Source of the DNA: Kitasatospora aureofaciens
GTDB lineage: Bacteria > Actinomycetota > Actinomycetes > Streptomycetales > Streptomycetaceae
Direction: 5' to 3'
Length of the DNA: 64,000 nucleotides
Assembly: GCA_000720845.1 (NCBI GenBank)
Contig: JODU01000006.1
Coordinates: 1-64,000 of the forward strand
Positions 1 through 7,821 of this stretch are shown here, one piece after another (position 1 is the first letter of the stretch; every line of letters begins with the position of its first letter). A model generated the notes under the pieces. It had not been told where the DNA came from and did not search any database. It saw only the letters and a program-made list of their open reading frames with translations. Made by a program: the position numbers and the translations under genes.

Positions 1-252
1 GATGACGGGCAGCGCGTCGGCGTCGTCCTGGGTGGGGCACGCCACACGCACGATCTGGCAGCCCGACGCCGTCAGCTCGGCGATCTGCTGGAGCGTGGCG
101 CCGATGTCGGAGGTGCGGGTGGTGGTCATGGACTGCACCGACACGGGGGCGTCGCCGCCCACCGCCACGGGCCCGACCTGGATCTGCCGGCTCTTGCGGC
201 GCTCCGCGAGCCTGGTCGGAACGTCCGGCATGCCGAGAGAAATCGCAGTCAT
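1..252 (-). CDS. ispG: 4-hydroxy-3-methylbut-2-enyl diphosphate synthase, N-terminal part (IspG/GcpE)
   Basis: Partial gene: the first 84 codons are present and the rest lies left of the window. IspG is the Fe-S enzyme that converts MEcPP to HMBPP in the MEP isoprenoid pathway. The fragment shows the family's N-terminal barrel signature: RRKSRQIQVGPVAVGGDAPV, then SVQSMTTTRTSDIGATLQQI and CQIVRVACP. The ATG at 252 fits the family start. It lies downstream of rseP and dxr on the same strand, and dxr is another MEP-pathway gene, so the three form a conserved actinobacterial block. A hairpin and about 200 bases separate it from rseP, so it may have its own promoter. The C-terminal Fe-S cysteines are not visible. 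Identification is confident from the N-terminus and context. Confidence 0.93.
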   Translation of the reverse strand, partial: MTAISLGMPDVPTRLAERRKSRQIQVGPVAVGGDAPVSVQSMTTTRTSDIGATLQQIAELTASGCQIVRVACPTQDDADALPVI

Positions 253-400
253 CTGCTGTGCAACCCCAAGTCGTGGATCAAGGTCCGGCCCCGTTCAGCG
301 GCGGGCTCCGGCATCCGAGATTACGGCACCGACATGAACACCGGGCACGCGGCGTACGGGGGATGCACCCTTTGGCGTCCATCCGCGGGACGTAGGGAGT

Positions 401-441
401 GAAGCCCGGTCCGGAGGGACATGCTCTCCGGATCGGGCTTC
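401..441 (-). terminator. Terminator hairpin after rseP
   Basis: Two 16-base arms (401-416 and 426-441) pair with a single G-T type mismatch around a 9-base loop. The hairpin sits 8 bases beyond the rseP stop codon. There is no clear U-tract, which is normal for Streptomyces. It probably ends the dxr-rseP transcript before ispG. Confidence 0.7.
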
Positions 442-448
442 TCATCGG

Positions 449-1753
449 TCAGGTGATCCGCACGGGGTTGACGACGTCGGCCACCAGCACGAGCAGCGTG
501 AAGCAGACGAAGACGCCCGCCACCACGTAGGCCACCGGCATCAGCTTCGCCACGTCGAAGGGCCCCGGGTCCGGCCTGCGCAGGACCTTGGCGGTGGCGC
601 GGCGCAGCGACTCCCACAGCGCGCCCGCGATGTGGCCGCCGTCGAGCGGCAGCAGCGGGAGCATGTTGAAGAGGAACAGGGAGAGGTTGAAGCCGGCCAC
701 CAGCATCACGAACATGGCGAGCTGCTGGGTGGGCGGGATGTCCAGGGTGGCGATCTCGCCGCCGACGCGGGCGGCGCCGACGACGCCCATCGGGGAGTCG
801 GCCTCGCGCGGTCCGTCGCCGAAGGCCGCGTCCCACAGGGCGGGGATCTTGGCGGGCAGGGCGGCGAGGTTGTCGACGGCGTCGCCGATCCGGTCGCCCA
901 TCCAGGTCACGGACTGGCCGAAGTCCTGTTTCACCACGCCCGTCGCGGAGCTGAAGCCGAGGAAGCCCGCGGTGACGTACTCGCCCTGGACGATCTGTCC
1001 GTTGGAGTCCTTCTTGGCGACCTTGTTGGTGGCGATGGTCGCGTGGAGGGTGATCTCCTCGCCCTTGCGCTCGACGACGACCGGTACGTCCTCGCCGGGG
1101 TTGGCGCGGATCAGGTCGGACAGCCTGTCCCAGTCGTCGGTCCGTACGCCGTCGAAGGCGACGATCTTGTCGCCCGCCCTGATGCCCGCCGCGGCGGCCG
1201 GGGAGGCGGGGTCGGACTTGGTGCAGTCGTCGCGGTTCTCGCTCTGCGAGATGACGCACTTCGAGACGGAGCTGACGGTGGTGGTCTGCTGCGAGATGCC
1301 GAAGCCCATCAGCACGGTGAGGAAGAGCACCACGGCGAGGATGAGGTTCATGAACGGGCCGGCGAACATCACGATGACGCGCTTCCACGGCTTGCGCGTG
1401 TAGAAGAGCCGCTTCTCGTCACCTGGCTGCAGTTCCTCGAAGGCGGCCGACCGTGCGTCCTCTATCATCCCGCGCCAGGGCGAGGTGGAGCGCGCCTCCA
1501 TGCGGCCGTCGGGGCCGGGCGGGAACATGCCGATCATGCGGATGTAGCCGCCGAACGGGATGGCCTTGACGCCGTACTCGGTGTCGCCCTTCTTCTTCGA
1601 GAAGAGCGTCGGTCCGAAGCCCACCATGTACTGCGGCACCCGGATGCCGAACATCTTGGCCGTGGACAGGTGGCCCAGCTCGTGCCAGGCGATGGAGAAC
1701 AGCAGGCCGACGGCGAAGAGGACTATGCCGAGGATGAACATCAGGGTCGTCAT
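449..1753 (-). CDS. rseP: Site-2 metalloprotease, RseP/RIP family (M50)
   Basis: Predicted 434-residue polytopic membrane zinc protease that cleaves substrates within the membrane, as in regulated intramembrane proteolysis of anti-sigma factors. The zinc motif HELGH is at residues 24-28 in the first membrane segment. A PDZ-like domain follows in the middle (AAAAGIRAGDKIVAFDG). The second active-site motif LLPLDGGH lies near the C-terminus, with a final membrane segment after it. The ATG at 1753 overlaps the dxr stop codon (ATGA), which implies translational coupling, and it places HELGH correctly. This dxr-rseP-ispG order is common in actinobacteria. The substrate cannot be told from sequence. 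Confidence 0.92.
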   Translation of the reverse strand: MTTLMFILGIVLFAVGLLFSIAWHELGHLSTAKMFGIRVPQYMVGFGPTLFSKKKGDTEYGVKAIPFGGYIRMIGMFPPGPDGRMEARSTSPWRGMIEDARSAAFEELQPGDEKRLFYTRKPWKRVIVMFAGPFMNLILAVVLFLTVLMGFGISQQTTTVSSVSKCVISQSENRDDCTKSDPASPAAAAGIRAGDKIVAFDGVRTDDWDRLSDLIRANPGEDVPVVVERKGEEITLHATIATNKVAKKDSNGQIVQGEYVTAGFLGFSSATGVVKQDFGQSVTWMGDRIGDAVDNLAALPAKIPALWDAAFGDGPREADSPMGVVGAARVGGEIATLDIPPTQQLAMFVMLVAGFNLSLFLFNMLPLLPLDGGHIAGALWESLRRATAKVLRRPDPGPFDVAKLMPVAYVVAGVFVCFTLLVLVADVVNPVRIT

Positions 1754-3006
1754 GCACGGGCCTCCGCCGTCTGTGCCGCCAGTTGCCGGGCCCGGGCGCG
1801 GGCCCAGGTCTCCGCTTCGAGGACGTCCGCGACGGTGAGCGAGGTTCCCGTACGGGGCGTTCCGTGTTCCTCGACCACCCGCGTGACGGTCTCCATGATC
1901 CCGAGAAACGGCAGCGCGCCGCGGCGGAACGCCTCGACGCACTCCTCATTGGCGGCATTGAACACCGCCGGGGCCGTGCCCGCGAGCTGTCCGACGTGCC
2001 GGGCCAGGTTCACCGAGGGGAAGGCCTCGTCGTCGAGCGGGAAGAACTCCCAGGTCGAGGCCTTGCTCCAGTCGAAGGCGGGGGCGGCGTCGGGGACGCG
2101 TTCGGGCCAGCCGAGGCCGACGGCGATGGGCCCGCCCATGTCGGGGGGCGTGGCGTGGGCCAGTGTCGATCCGTCCGTGTACTCAACCATCGAGTGGACA
2201 TACGACTGCGGGTGCACGACCACCTCAATGCGGTCGAAGGGAATGTCATAGAGCAGGTGGGCCTCGATCACCTCCAGGCCCTTGTTGACGAGGGTCGCGG
2301 AGTTGATCGTGATCACCGGGCCCATGGCCCAGGTGGGGTGGGCGAGGGCGTCCTCGACGGTGACGGCCGCCAGCTGGTCCCTGGTCCGGCCCCGGAACGG
2401 GCCGCCGGACGCGGTGACGACCAGCTTGCGCACGTCGGCACGGGTGCCGGCGGCCAGCGCCTGGAAGAGGGCGGCGTGCTCGGAGTCGACCGGGATGATC
2501 TGGCCCGGCTTGGCCAGCGCCTTGACCAGCGGGCCGCCGACGATGAGCGACTCCTTGTTGGCCAGCGCCAGGGTGCGGCCCGCCTCCAGGGCGGCGAGGG
2601 TGGGCGCGAGTCCGATGGAGCCGGTGATGCCGTTGAGCACCGTGTGGCAGTCGGAGGCGGCGAGCCGGGTGGCCGCGTCCGGTCCGGCGAGGATCGCGGG
2701 AAGCGGCTCCCCCGCGCCGTACCGGTCGCTGAGCGCCTCCCGCAGCGCCGGTACGGCGTCCTCGCGGGCTACGGCGACGGTCCGCGCCTTCAGCCGGTAC
2801 GCCTGCTCGGCGAGGAGGGCGACCCGGCCGCCGTTGGCGGACAGGGCGGTGACCCGGAAGCGGTCCGGGTTGCGCAGCACGAGGTCGATGGCCTGGGTCC
2901 CGATCGACCCGGTGGACCCGAGGATCACCACGTCCTTCGGGCCGTCGCCCGCCACCGGGTCGTATACGAGGTGGGGGTCGGCGAGTGGGGCTGGACTGTC
3001 GCTCAT
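1750..3006 (-). CDS. dxr: 1-deoxy-D-xylulose 5-phosphate reductoisomerase
   Basis: A 418-residue cytosolic enzyme that converts DXP to MEP with NADPH, the first committed step of the MEP pathway. Visible motifs are the NADPH-binding loop LGSTGSIGTQAID, NKESLIVGGPLV, the metal/substrate motif DSEHAALFQ, and TASGGPFRG in the flexible loop. Length fits the family, with a short extra N-terminus. It is the first gene of the dxr-rseP pair and overlaps rseP by four bases. ispG, another MEP gene, lies just beyond rseP. Confidence 0.96.
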   Translation of the reverse strand: MSDSPAPLADPHLVYDPVAGDGPKDVVILGSTGSIGTQAIDLVLRNPDRFRVTALSANGGRVALLAEQAYRLKARTVAVAREDAVPALREALSDRYGAGEPLPAILAGPDAATRLAASDCHTVLNGITGSIGLAPTLAALEAGRTLALANKESLIVGGPLVKALAKPGQIIPVDSEHAALFQALAAGTRADVRKLVVTASGGPFRGRTRDQLAAVTVEDALAHPTWAMGPVITINSATLVNKGLEVIEAHLLYDIPFDRIEVVVHPQSYVHSMVEYTDGSTLAHATPPDMGGPIAVGLGWPERVPDAAPAFDWSKASTWEFFPLDDEAFPSVNLARHVGQLAGTAPAVFNAANEECVEAFRRGALPFLGIMETVTRVVEEHGTPRTGTSLTVADVLEAETWARARARQLAAQTAEARA

Positions 3007-3098
3007 CCCCCCATTGTGTCCGCAACCGCCCTCCAGGAGGACAGCGCGTCCCTCGCACGGGTGTCACACGTCCGCACGAGGGACCGCCGGGACCGGGG

Positions 3099-5090
3099 TC
3101 AGCCGATGGCGCGGCGGACGTTCTCCCGTTCGGACGGGCCCGGTGTCGCGGCCGCGATCCACGGGCCGTCGCCGGAGGGGTCGACGACGCCCTGCTCAAG
3201 CCACTCGTACGCGCCGCCCAGCACGCCCTTGACGACCTTGCGGTCGACGTCGTCCGTGTTGCTCCACAGGCGGCCGAAGAGTTCCTCGACGCGGATCCGG
3301 GACTGGCGGCAGAAGGCGTCGGCGAGCTGGTAGGCCTCGCGGCCGTGGTCGTCCTCGGCGCGCAGGTGCTCGGCGCGTACGCAGGCGGCGCTCATCGCGA
3401 ACAGCTCCGCGCCGATGTCGACGATCCGGCCCAGGAAGCCCTGCTTGGTCTCCATCCGGCCCTGCCAGCGGGACATGGCGTAGAAGGTGGAGCGGGCCAG
3501 CTTGCGGGCGGTGCGTTCGACGTAGCGCAGGTGCCCGGACAGGTCGGGGTGGCCGGACGGGTGGAAGTCGGCGTACGAGCGCGGGAGTTGGCCGGGTCCG
3601 GCGACGAGCCTGGGCAGCCACTTGGCGTAGAAGACGCCGGCCTGCGCACCCGCCCGAGCCTTGTCGGACAGGGTCTTGTCGGGGTCGATCAGGTCCCCGG
3701 CGACCGAGAGGTGGGCGTCGACGGCCTCGCGCGCGATCAGCAGGTGCATGATCTCGGTGGAGCCCTCGAAGATGCGGTTGATGCGCAGGTCCCGCAGGAG
3801 TTGCTCGGCGGGGACCGCGCGCTCGCCCCGGGCTTCGAGGGAGGCCGCGGTCTCGAAGCCCCGGCCGCCGCGGATCTGGACCAGCTCGTCGGCCATCAGG
3901 CAGGCCATCTCGGAGCCGTAGAGCTTGGCGAGGGCGGCCTCGATGCGGATGTCGTTGCGGTCCTCGTCGGCCATCTGGGAGGAGAGGTCCAGGACGGCCT
4001 CCAGCGCGAAGGTCGTCGCCGCGATGAAGGAGATCTTGGAGCCGACCGCCTCGTGCAGCGCGACCGGCTTGCCCCACTGCTCGCGCACCGCCGACCACTC
4101 GCGGGCGATCTTCAGGCACCACTTGCCGGCGCCGACGCACATGGCGGGCAGCGAGAGGCGGCCGGTGTTGAGGGTGGTGAGCGCGATCTTGAGGCCGGCG
4201 CCCTCGGGCCCGATGCGGTTGGCGGCCGGGACGCGGACGCGGTGGAAGCGGGTGACGCCGTTCTCCAGGCCGCGCAGGCCCATGAACGCGTTGCGGTTCT
4301 CGACGGTGATGCCCTCGGAGGCGGCCTCGACCACGAAGGCGGTGATGCCGCCCTTGCCGCCCTCGGCGTCCTTGCCGGCCTCGCCCCCCTCGCCCTTCTC
4401 CGGCTTCGGGACGCGGGCCATGACCACGAGGAGGTCGGCGACCACCCCGTTGGTGGTCCACAGCTTCACTCCGTCGAGGACGTAGTCGTCGCCGTCCCGG
4501 ACGGCGGTGGTGGCCAGACGGGCCGGGTCGGAGCCGACGTCCGGCTCGGTCAGCAGGAACGCCGAGATGTCGGTGCGGGCGCAGCGCGGCAGGAAGGTGT
4601 CCTTCTGCTCCCGGGTGCCGAACATCTTCAGCGGCTGCGGCACGCCGATCGACTGGTGGGCCGAGAGCAGCGCGCCGATCGCCGGGTTCGCGGACCCGAC
4701 CAGGGCGAGGGCCTTGTTGTAGTAGACCTGGGTCAGGCCGAGGCCGCCGTACTTGGTGTCGATCTTCATGCCGAAGGCGCCCAGCTCCTTCAGCCCGGTG
4801 ATCACGTCGTCGGGGATCCGCGCGTCGCGCTCGATCACCGCCCCGTCGATCTTCGTCTCACAGAAGTCGCGCAGCTTGGCGAGGAACTCCTCGCCCCGCT
4901 GGACGTCCTCGTCGGCGGGGAGCGGGTGGGGGTGGAGGAGGTCGAGCCGGAAGCGGCCGAGGAACAGCTCCTTGGCGAAGCTGGGCTTGCGCCAGTCCTG
5001 TTCCCGGGCCGCCTCCGCGACCTGTCGGGCCTCACGTTCGGTGACGGTGGGTCGGGGGGAGGGGGTGGAGGGGGTCGGTGGTGCGGACAT
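3099..5090 (-). CDS. Acyl-CoA dehydrogenase (large, about 660 residues)
   Basis: FAD-dependent acyl-CoA dehydrogenase of the long type with an extra C-terminal domain. The dehydrogenase core carries FLLTEPDVGSDPARL and LWTTNG (FAD/substrate region), RGLENGVTRFHRVRVPAANR, and the C-terminal core signature RINRIFEGSTEIMHL. About 200 further residues after the core resemble those of very-long-chain or multidomain bacterial ACADs. I chose the ATG at 5090 because GAGG lies 8 bases upstream; the GTG at 5099 has no comparable site. Substrate chain length is unknown. It is transcribed divergently from the LacI gene across a 290-base region holding two LacI-type operators. It could therefore be affected by that regulator, although the operators lie nearer the LacI gene. 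Confidence 0.9.
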   Translation of the reverse strand: MSAPPTPSTPSPRPTVTEREARQVAEAAREQDWRKPSFAKELFLGRFRLDLLHPHPLPADEDVQRGEEFLAKLRDFCETKIDGAVIERDARIPDDVITGLKELGAFGMKIDTKYGGLGLTQVYYNKALALVGSANPAIGALLSAHQSIGVPQPLKMFGTREQKDTFLPRCARTDISAFLLTEPDVGSDPARLATTAVRDGDDYVLDGVKLWTTNGVVADLLVVMARVPKPEKGEGGEAGKDAEGGKGGITAFVVEAASEGITVENRNAFMGLRGLENGVTRFHRVRVPAANRIGPEGAGLKIALTTLNTGRLSLPAMCVGAGKWCLKIAREWSAVREQWGKPVALHEAVGSKISFIAATTFALEAVLDLSSQMADEDRNDIRIEAALAKLYGSEMACLMADELVQIRGGRGFETAASLEARGERAVPAEQLLRDLRINRIFEGSTEIMHLLIAREAVDAHLSVAGDLIDPDKTLSDKARAGAQAGVFYAKWLPRLVAGPGQLPRSYADFHPSGHPDLSGHLRYVERTARKLARSTFYAMSRWQGRMETKQGFLGRIVDIGAELFAMSAACVRAEHLRAEDDHGREAYQLADAFCRQSRIRVEELFGRLWSNTDDVDRKVVKGVLGGAYEWLEQGVVDPSGDGPWIAAATPGPSERENVRRAIG

Positions 5091-5261
5091 GAGGCTCACC
5101 TCGGCACGATTCGCCCTGCACGAACTTGCGGACGTACGTTACTAGTCGGTGCTACTCGATCGTATGTACCCGATCCCGGGCGACCCAGCCACCCTTCGTG
5201 CGGCCGTTCGGCCGATACTGCGGGGGGAGACTCGACGAGGAGAAGGCGGAAGAGAGGGCAG

Positions 5262-5275
5262 TCGAAGCGCTTCGA
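5262..5275. promoter_or_regulatory. LacI-family operator O1
   Basis: Perfect 14-base palindrome TCGAAGCGCTTCGA with the central CG step typical of LacI-family operators. The same palindrome occurs at 15843 and 16034, on both sides of the promoter region of the sugar importer and GH3 gene. It lies 106 bases upstream of the LacI gene. Confidence 0.8.
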
Positions 5276-5350
5276 CGTGCTATGGACACCCATCCTCACT
5301 ACGGCTACTGTCGAACCACTCTCGCCCGCCCGCGTTCGCCCCGTGCGCTG

Positions 5351-5364
5351 TCGAAGCGCTTCAC
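5351..5364. promoter_or_regulatory. LacI-family operator O2, next to the lacI-type start codon
   Basis: TCGAAGCGCTTCAC shares 12 of 14 bases with O1 and keeps the palindromic core GAAGCGCTTC. It ends 17 bases before the LacI start codon, where bound repressor would block its own expression. Autoregulation is an inference from position. Confidence 0.75.
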
Positions 5365-5381
5365 AAAGCTTGGAGAGCTGG

Positions 5382-6395
5382 ATGGTCACCCTCGCCGAGG
5401 TCGCCCAGCACGCCGGAGTATCGGCGAGCACGGTGAGCTATGTCCTCAGCGGCAAGCGGTCCATCTCCACCACCACCCGGCAGCGGGTCGAGGAGAGCAT
5501 CCGGAAGCTCGGCTACCACCCGAACGCCGGCGCCCGCGCACTGGCCAGCAGCCGGTCGAACATCATCGCCCTCATGATCCCGCTGCGCACCGACATGTAC
5601 GTGCCGGTGATGATGGAGATCGCCATCGCGGTCGCGGCCGGCGCGCGCACCCACGGGTACGACATCCTGCTGCTCACCGGTGAGGAGGGCCCCGACGCGG
5701 TGCGCCGCGTCACCGGCAGCGGTCTCGCCGACGCGATGATCCTCATGGACGTCGAACTCGACGACGAGCGGCTCCCCCTGCTGCGCGGCACCGACCAGCC
5801 GTCCGTGCTGATCGGGCTCCCCGCCGACACCGAGGGACTGACCTGCGTCGACCTGGACTTCCGGGCGACCGGCGCGCTCTGCGTGGAGCATCTGGCGCAG
5901 TTGGGCCACCGCGACATCGCGGTCATCGGCGAGGCCGCCGCCGTCTACGAGCGGCACACCGGCTTCGCCGAGCGCACCCTCGACGGTCTGCGCACCCGTG
6001 CGCGGGAGCTGGGACTGCGACTGCTGCACCGGCCCTGCGACGGCGGGTACGACGCGATGGCCGCGACGCTGGCCCGCGTCTTCGACGAGCGCCCGGACAC
6101 CACGGGCTTCGTCGTCCAGAACGAGGCGGCCGTCGAGCCGCTGCTCGCCCTGCTGCGCCAGCAGGGCCGGGCCGTGCCGGAGGACGTGTCGGTGGTCGCG
6201 GTCTGCCCCGAGGAGGTCGCCACCCAGGCCTCGGTGCGGCTCACCTCGGTCGCGGTGCCCGCGCAGGAGATGGGGCGGCGGGCCGTGGAACAGCTGGTCG
6301 CCAAGCTCGACGGCCGCGGCAGCGACGAGGTCGTGCTGCTCGCGCCGGAGCTGACCGTCCGGGCCAGTTCGGGACCCGCGCCCGTCGTGCCCTAG
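5382..6395 (+). CDS. LacI-family transcriptional regulator of the sugar cluster
   Basis: A 337-residue repressor. The N-terminal helix-turn-helix reads TLAEVAQHAGVSASTVSYVL and is followed by the hinge region (GYHPNAGARALASSRSN). A periplasmic-binding-protein-like effector domain fills the rest. The ATG at 5382 has GGAGAG upstream. Two copies of the 14-base operator precede it, and two more flank the importer/GH3 divergent promoter about 10 kb away. It is therefore very likely the regulator of the ABC-GH42-GH95 operon and GH3, as well as itself. The effector should be a sugar released from the imported oligosaccharide, but its identity cannot be read from sequence. An unrelated Rrf2/SDR pair separates it from its targets. 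Confidence 0.9.
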   Translation: MVTLAEVAQHAGVSASTVSYVLSGKRSISTTTRQRVEESIRKLGYHPNAGARALASSRSNIIALMIPLRTDMYVPVMMEIAIAVAAGARTHGYDILLLTGEEGPDAVRRVTGSGLADAMILMDVELDDERLPLLRGTDQPSVLIGLPADTEGLTCVDLDFRATGALCVEHLAQLGHRDIAVIGEAAAVYERHTGFAERTLDGLRTRARELGLRLLHRPCDGGYDAMAATLARVFDERPDTTGFVVQNEAAVEPLLALLRQQGRAVPEDVSVVAVCPEEVATQASVRLTSVAVPAQEMGRRAVEQLVAKLDGRGSDEVVLLAPELTVRASSGPAPVVP

Positions 6396-6485
6396 CACTC
6401 CCGCGCCCGGCCGCCCCGCCGAACCGGACGGGTCTGTCCCGGGAGCATGCCGCCGCGAGCGGGACAGCGCCCTGGAGTGGCGAGA

Positions 6486-6920
6486 CTAGCGAGGTGTCGC
6501 GAGTACGTTCCGGAGTACGTCCTCCAGCGTGACGCGGGCCAGCTCGCGCCTCAAGGTCTCCTCGATGCCCTGGTAGACGCTCTGCATCGCCGGCTGGATG
6601 CCGTGTCCCACGACGCATCCCTGGTCCGGGGTCGTGCGGTGCATCGCGAACAGCGGGCCCGGTTCGACCGCCTCGTACACGTCGAGCAGGGTCATCGACC
6701 CCAGCTCGCGCGCCAGCGACCAGCCCGCGCCCACACCCCGCCGGGACTCCACGAGCCCGGCCCTGCGCAGCTCGCCGAGCAGGCGCCGGATCACCACGGG
6801 GTTGGTGTTGGCGCTGCTCGCGATCTGCTCGGAGGTGGCGACCTCGTGGCCCTGGCGCTGGTAGAGACCGATCCAGGCCAGCGCGTGGGCGGCGATGGTC
6901 AGTCTGCTGTTGGCACTCAT
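6486..6920 (-). CDS. Rrf2-family transcriptional regulator (single-cysteine type)
   Basis: A 144-residue winged-helix regulator. The N-terminal HTH region (ATSEQIASSANTNPVVIRRL) and the wing (VESRRGVGAGWSLAR) match Rrf2 proteins. Only one cysteine is present (DQGCVVGHGIQ, near residue 102), so the three-cysteine Fe-S cluster of IscR/NsrR-type members cannot form. This fits the YwnA/HypR-like subgroup, which may sense redox through thiols. Start ATG at 6920 has GAGGGG upstream. It is transcribed divergently from the SDR gene. Two inverted repeats with the half-site GTTRCGAC lie between them, so it probably represses the SDR gene and itself. Confidence 0.88.
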   Translation of the reverse strand: MSANSRLTIAAHALAWIGLYQRQGHEVATSEQIASSANTNPVVIRRLLGELRRAGLVESRRGVGAGWSLARELGSMTLLDVYEAVEPGPLFAMHRTTPDQGCVVGHGIQPAMQSVYQGIEETLRRELARVTLEDVLRNVLATPR

Positions 6921-6950
6921 GAACCCCTCCTCTCGGCCGCAACGCTTTAT

Positions 6951-6972
6951 GTTACGACAGCGCGGTCGTAAC
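6951..6972. promoter_or_regulatory. Rrf2 operator candidate 1
   Basis: Perfect inverted repeat GTTACGAC-N6-GTCGTAAC in the divergent region between the Rrf2 gene and the SDR gene. Its half-sites recur in the neighbouring repeat at 6980. Confidence 0.7.
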
Positions 6973-6979
6973 AGCGATG

Positions 6980-7000
6980 GTTGCGACAGGCTGTCGTAAC
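6980..7000. promoter_or_regulatory. Rrf2 operator candidate 2
   Basis: GTTGCGACAG-N1-CTGTCGTAAC is a 10-base inverted repeat with one mismatch. It shares the half-site GTTRCGAC with the repeat at 6951 but uses a different spacing. A further lone half-site, GTTGCGAC, occurs at 7008-7015. Confidence 0.7.
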
Positions 7001-7047
7001 AATTAATGTTGCGACCACCGAACGGACCGATCAACGAGGTGAGAAGA

Positions 7048-7785
7048 ATGAGCGAGTCACTGACGGGCAAGATCGCAGTGGTCACCGGGGGCAGCAGCGG
7101 CATCGGGTTCGCGACCGCACGCGCGTTCCGCGACGAGGGCGCCCAGGTTTTCATCACGGGTCGCCGCAAGGACGCGCTCGACGCCGCGACCGCCGAGCTC
7201 GGCCCCGCCGTGACGGGCGTGGTCTGTGATGTTTCGGTGCCCTCGGATCTCGACGCGTTCTACAGCACCGTGCGCGACCGGGCCGGCCGCATCGACGTGC
7301 TGGTCGCCAACGCCGGCGTCGGCGTCGCTGCTCCGTTCGGCGAGGTGACGGAGGAGCTGATCGACTCGGTGTTCGCCACCAACGTCAAGGGCACGGTCTT
7401 CACCCTGCAACAAGCGCTGCCGCTGCTCAGTGCCAACGCTTCGGTGATCCTCACGGGTTCGACCGCCTCGACACGGCCCACCCGGGGACTGGAGGTCTAC
7501 GCGGCGTCGAAGGCCGCCATCCGCAACCTCGCCCGCGGCTGGGCCCTCAGCGCGCGCACGCACGGCTTCCGGGTCAACGTCGTGTCCCCGGGCGGCACAC
7601 GCACCCCTGGCCTGCTCGAACTGGTCCCGCCCGAGGCTCTCGAGCAGGCCGAAGGCGAAGTCCCTCTCGGCCGGCTCGCCGAACCCGCGGAGATCGCCGC
7701 CGTGACGACGTTCCTCGCCTCGGACGCGTCGAGTTACGTCAATGGTGCCGAGTTCTTCGCCGACGGTGGTCACGCGCAGGTGTGA
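7048..7785 (+). CDS. Short-chain dehydrogenase/reductase (SDR)
   Basis: A 245-residue classical SDR oxidoreductase using NAD(P)H. Visible motifs are TGGSSGIG (cofactor loop, near residue 14), NAG in VLVANAGVG, the catalytic Ser in LTGSTAS, and YAASK with the catalytic Tyr and Lys. The C-terminal FLASDASSYVNGAEFFADGG is typical. The Arg-Arg pair in TGRRKD after the second beta strand suggests NADPH preference. The ATG at 7048 is preceded by GAGGTGAGAAG. The substrate is unknown. Divergence from the Rrf2 gene with shared inverted repeats suggests induction by a reactive or toxic compound. Confidence 0.9.
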   Translation: MSESLTGKIAVVTGGSSGIGFATARAFRDEGAQVFITGRRKDALDAATAELGPAVTGVVCDVSVPSDLDAFYSTVRDRAGRIDVLVANAGVGVAAPFGEVTEELIDSVFATNVKGTVFTLQQALPLLSANASVILTGSTASTRPTRGLEVYAASKAAIRNLARGWALSARTHGFRVNVVSPGGTRTPGLLELVPPEALEQAEGEVPLGRLAEPAEIAAVTTFLASDASSYVNGAEFFADGGHAQV

Positions 7786-7821
7786 GCGCCCTCGCGGACG
7801 CCTGTGAACTCTTGACCGGTG

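Noticed and set aside
2985..5381. Upstream + strand extension of the LacI open frame opposite the acyl-CoA dehydrogenase
   Set aside because: The helix-turn-helix starts at 5382 after a good ribosome-binding site. The upstream part is antisense shadow sequence and crosses two operators.
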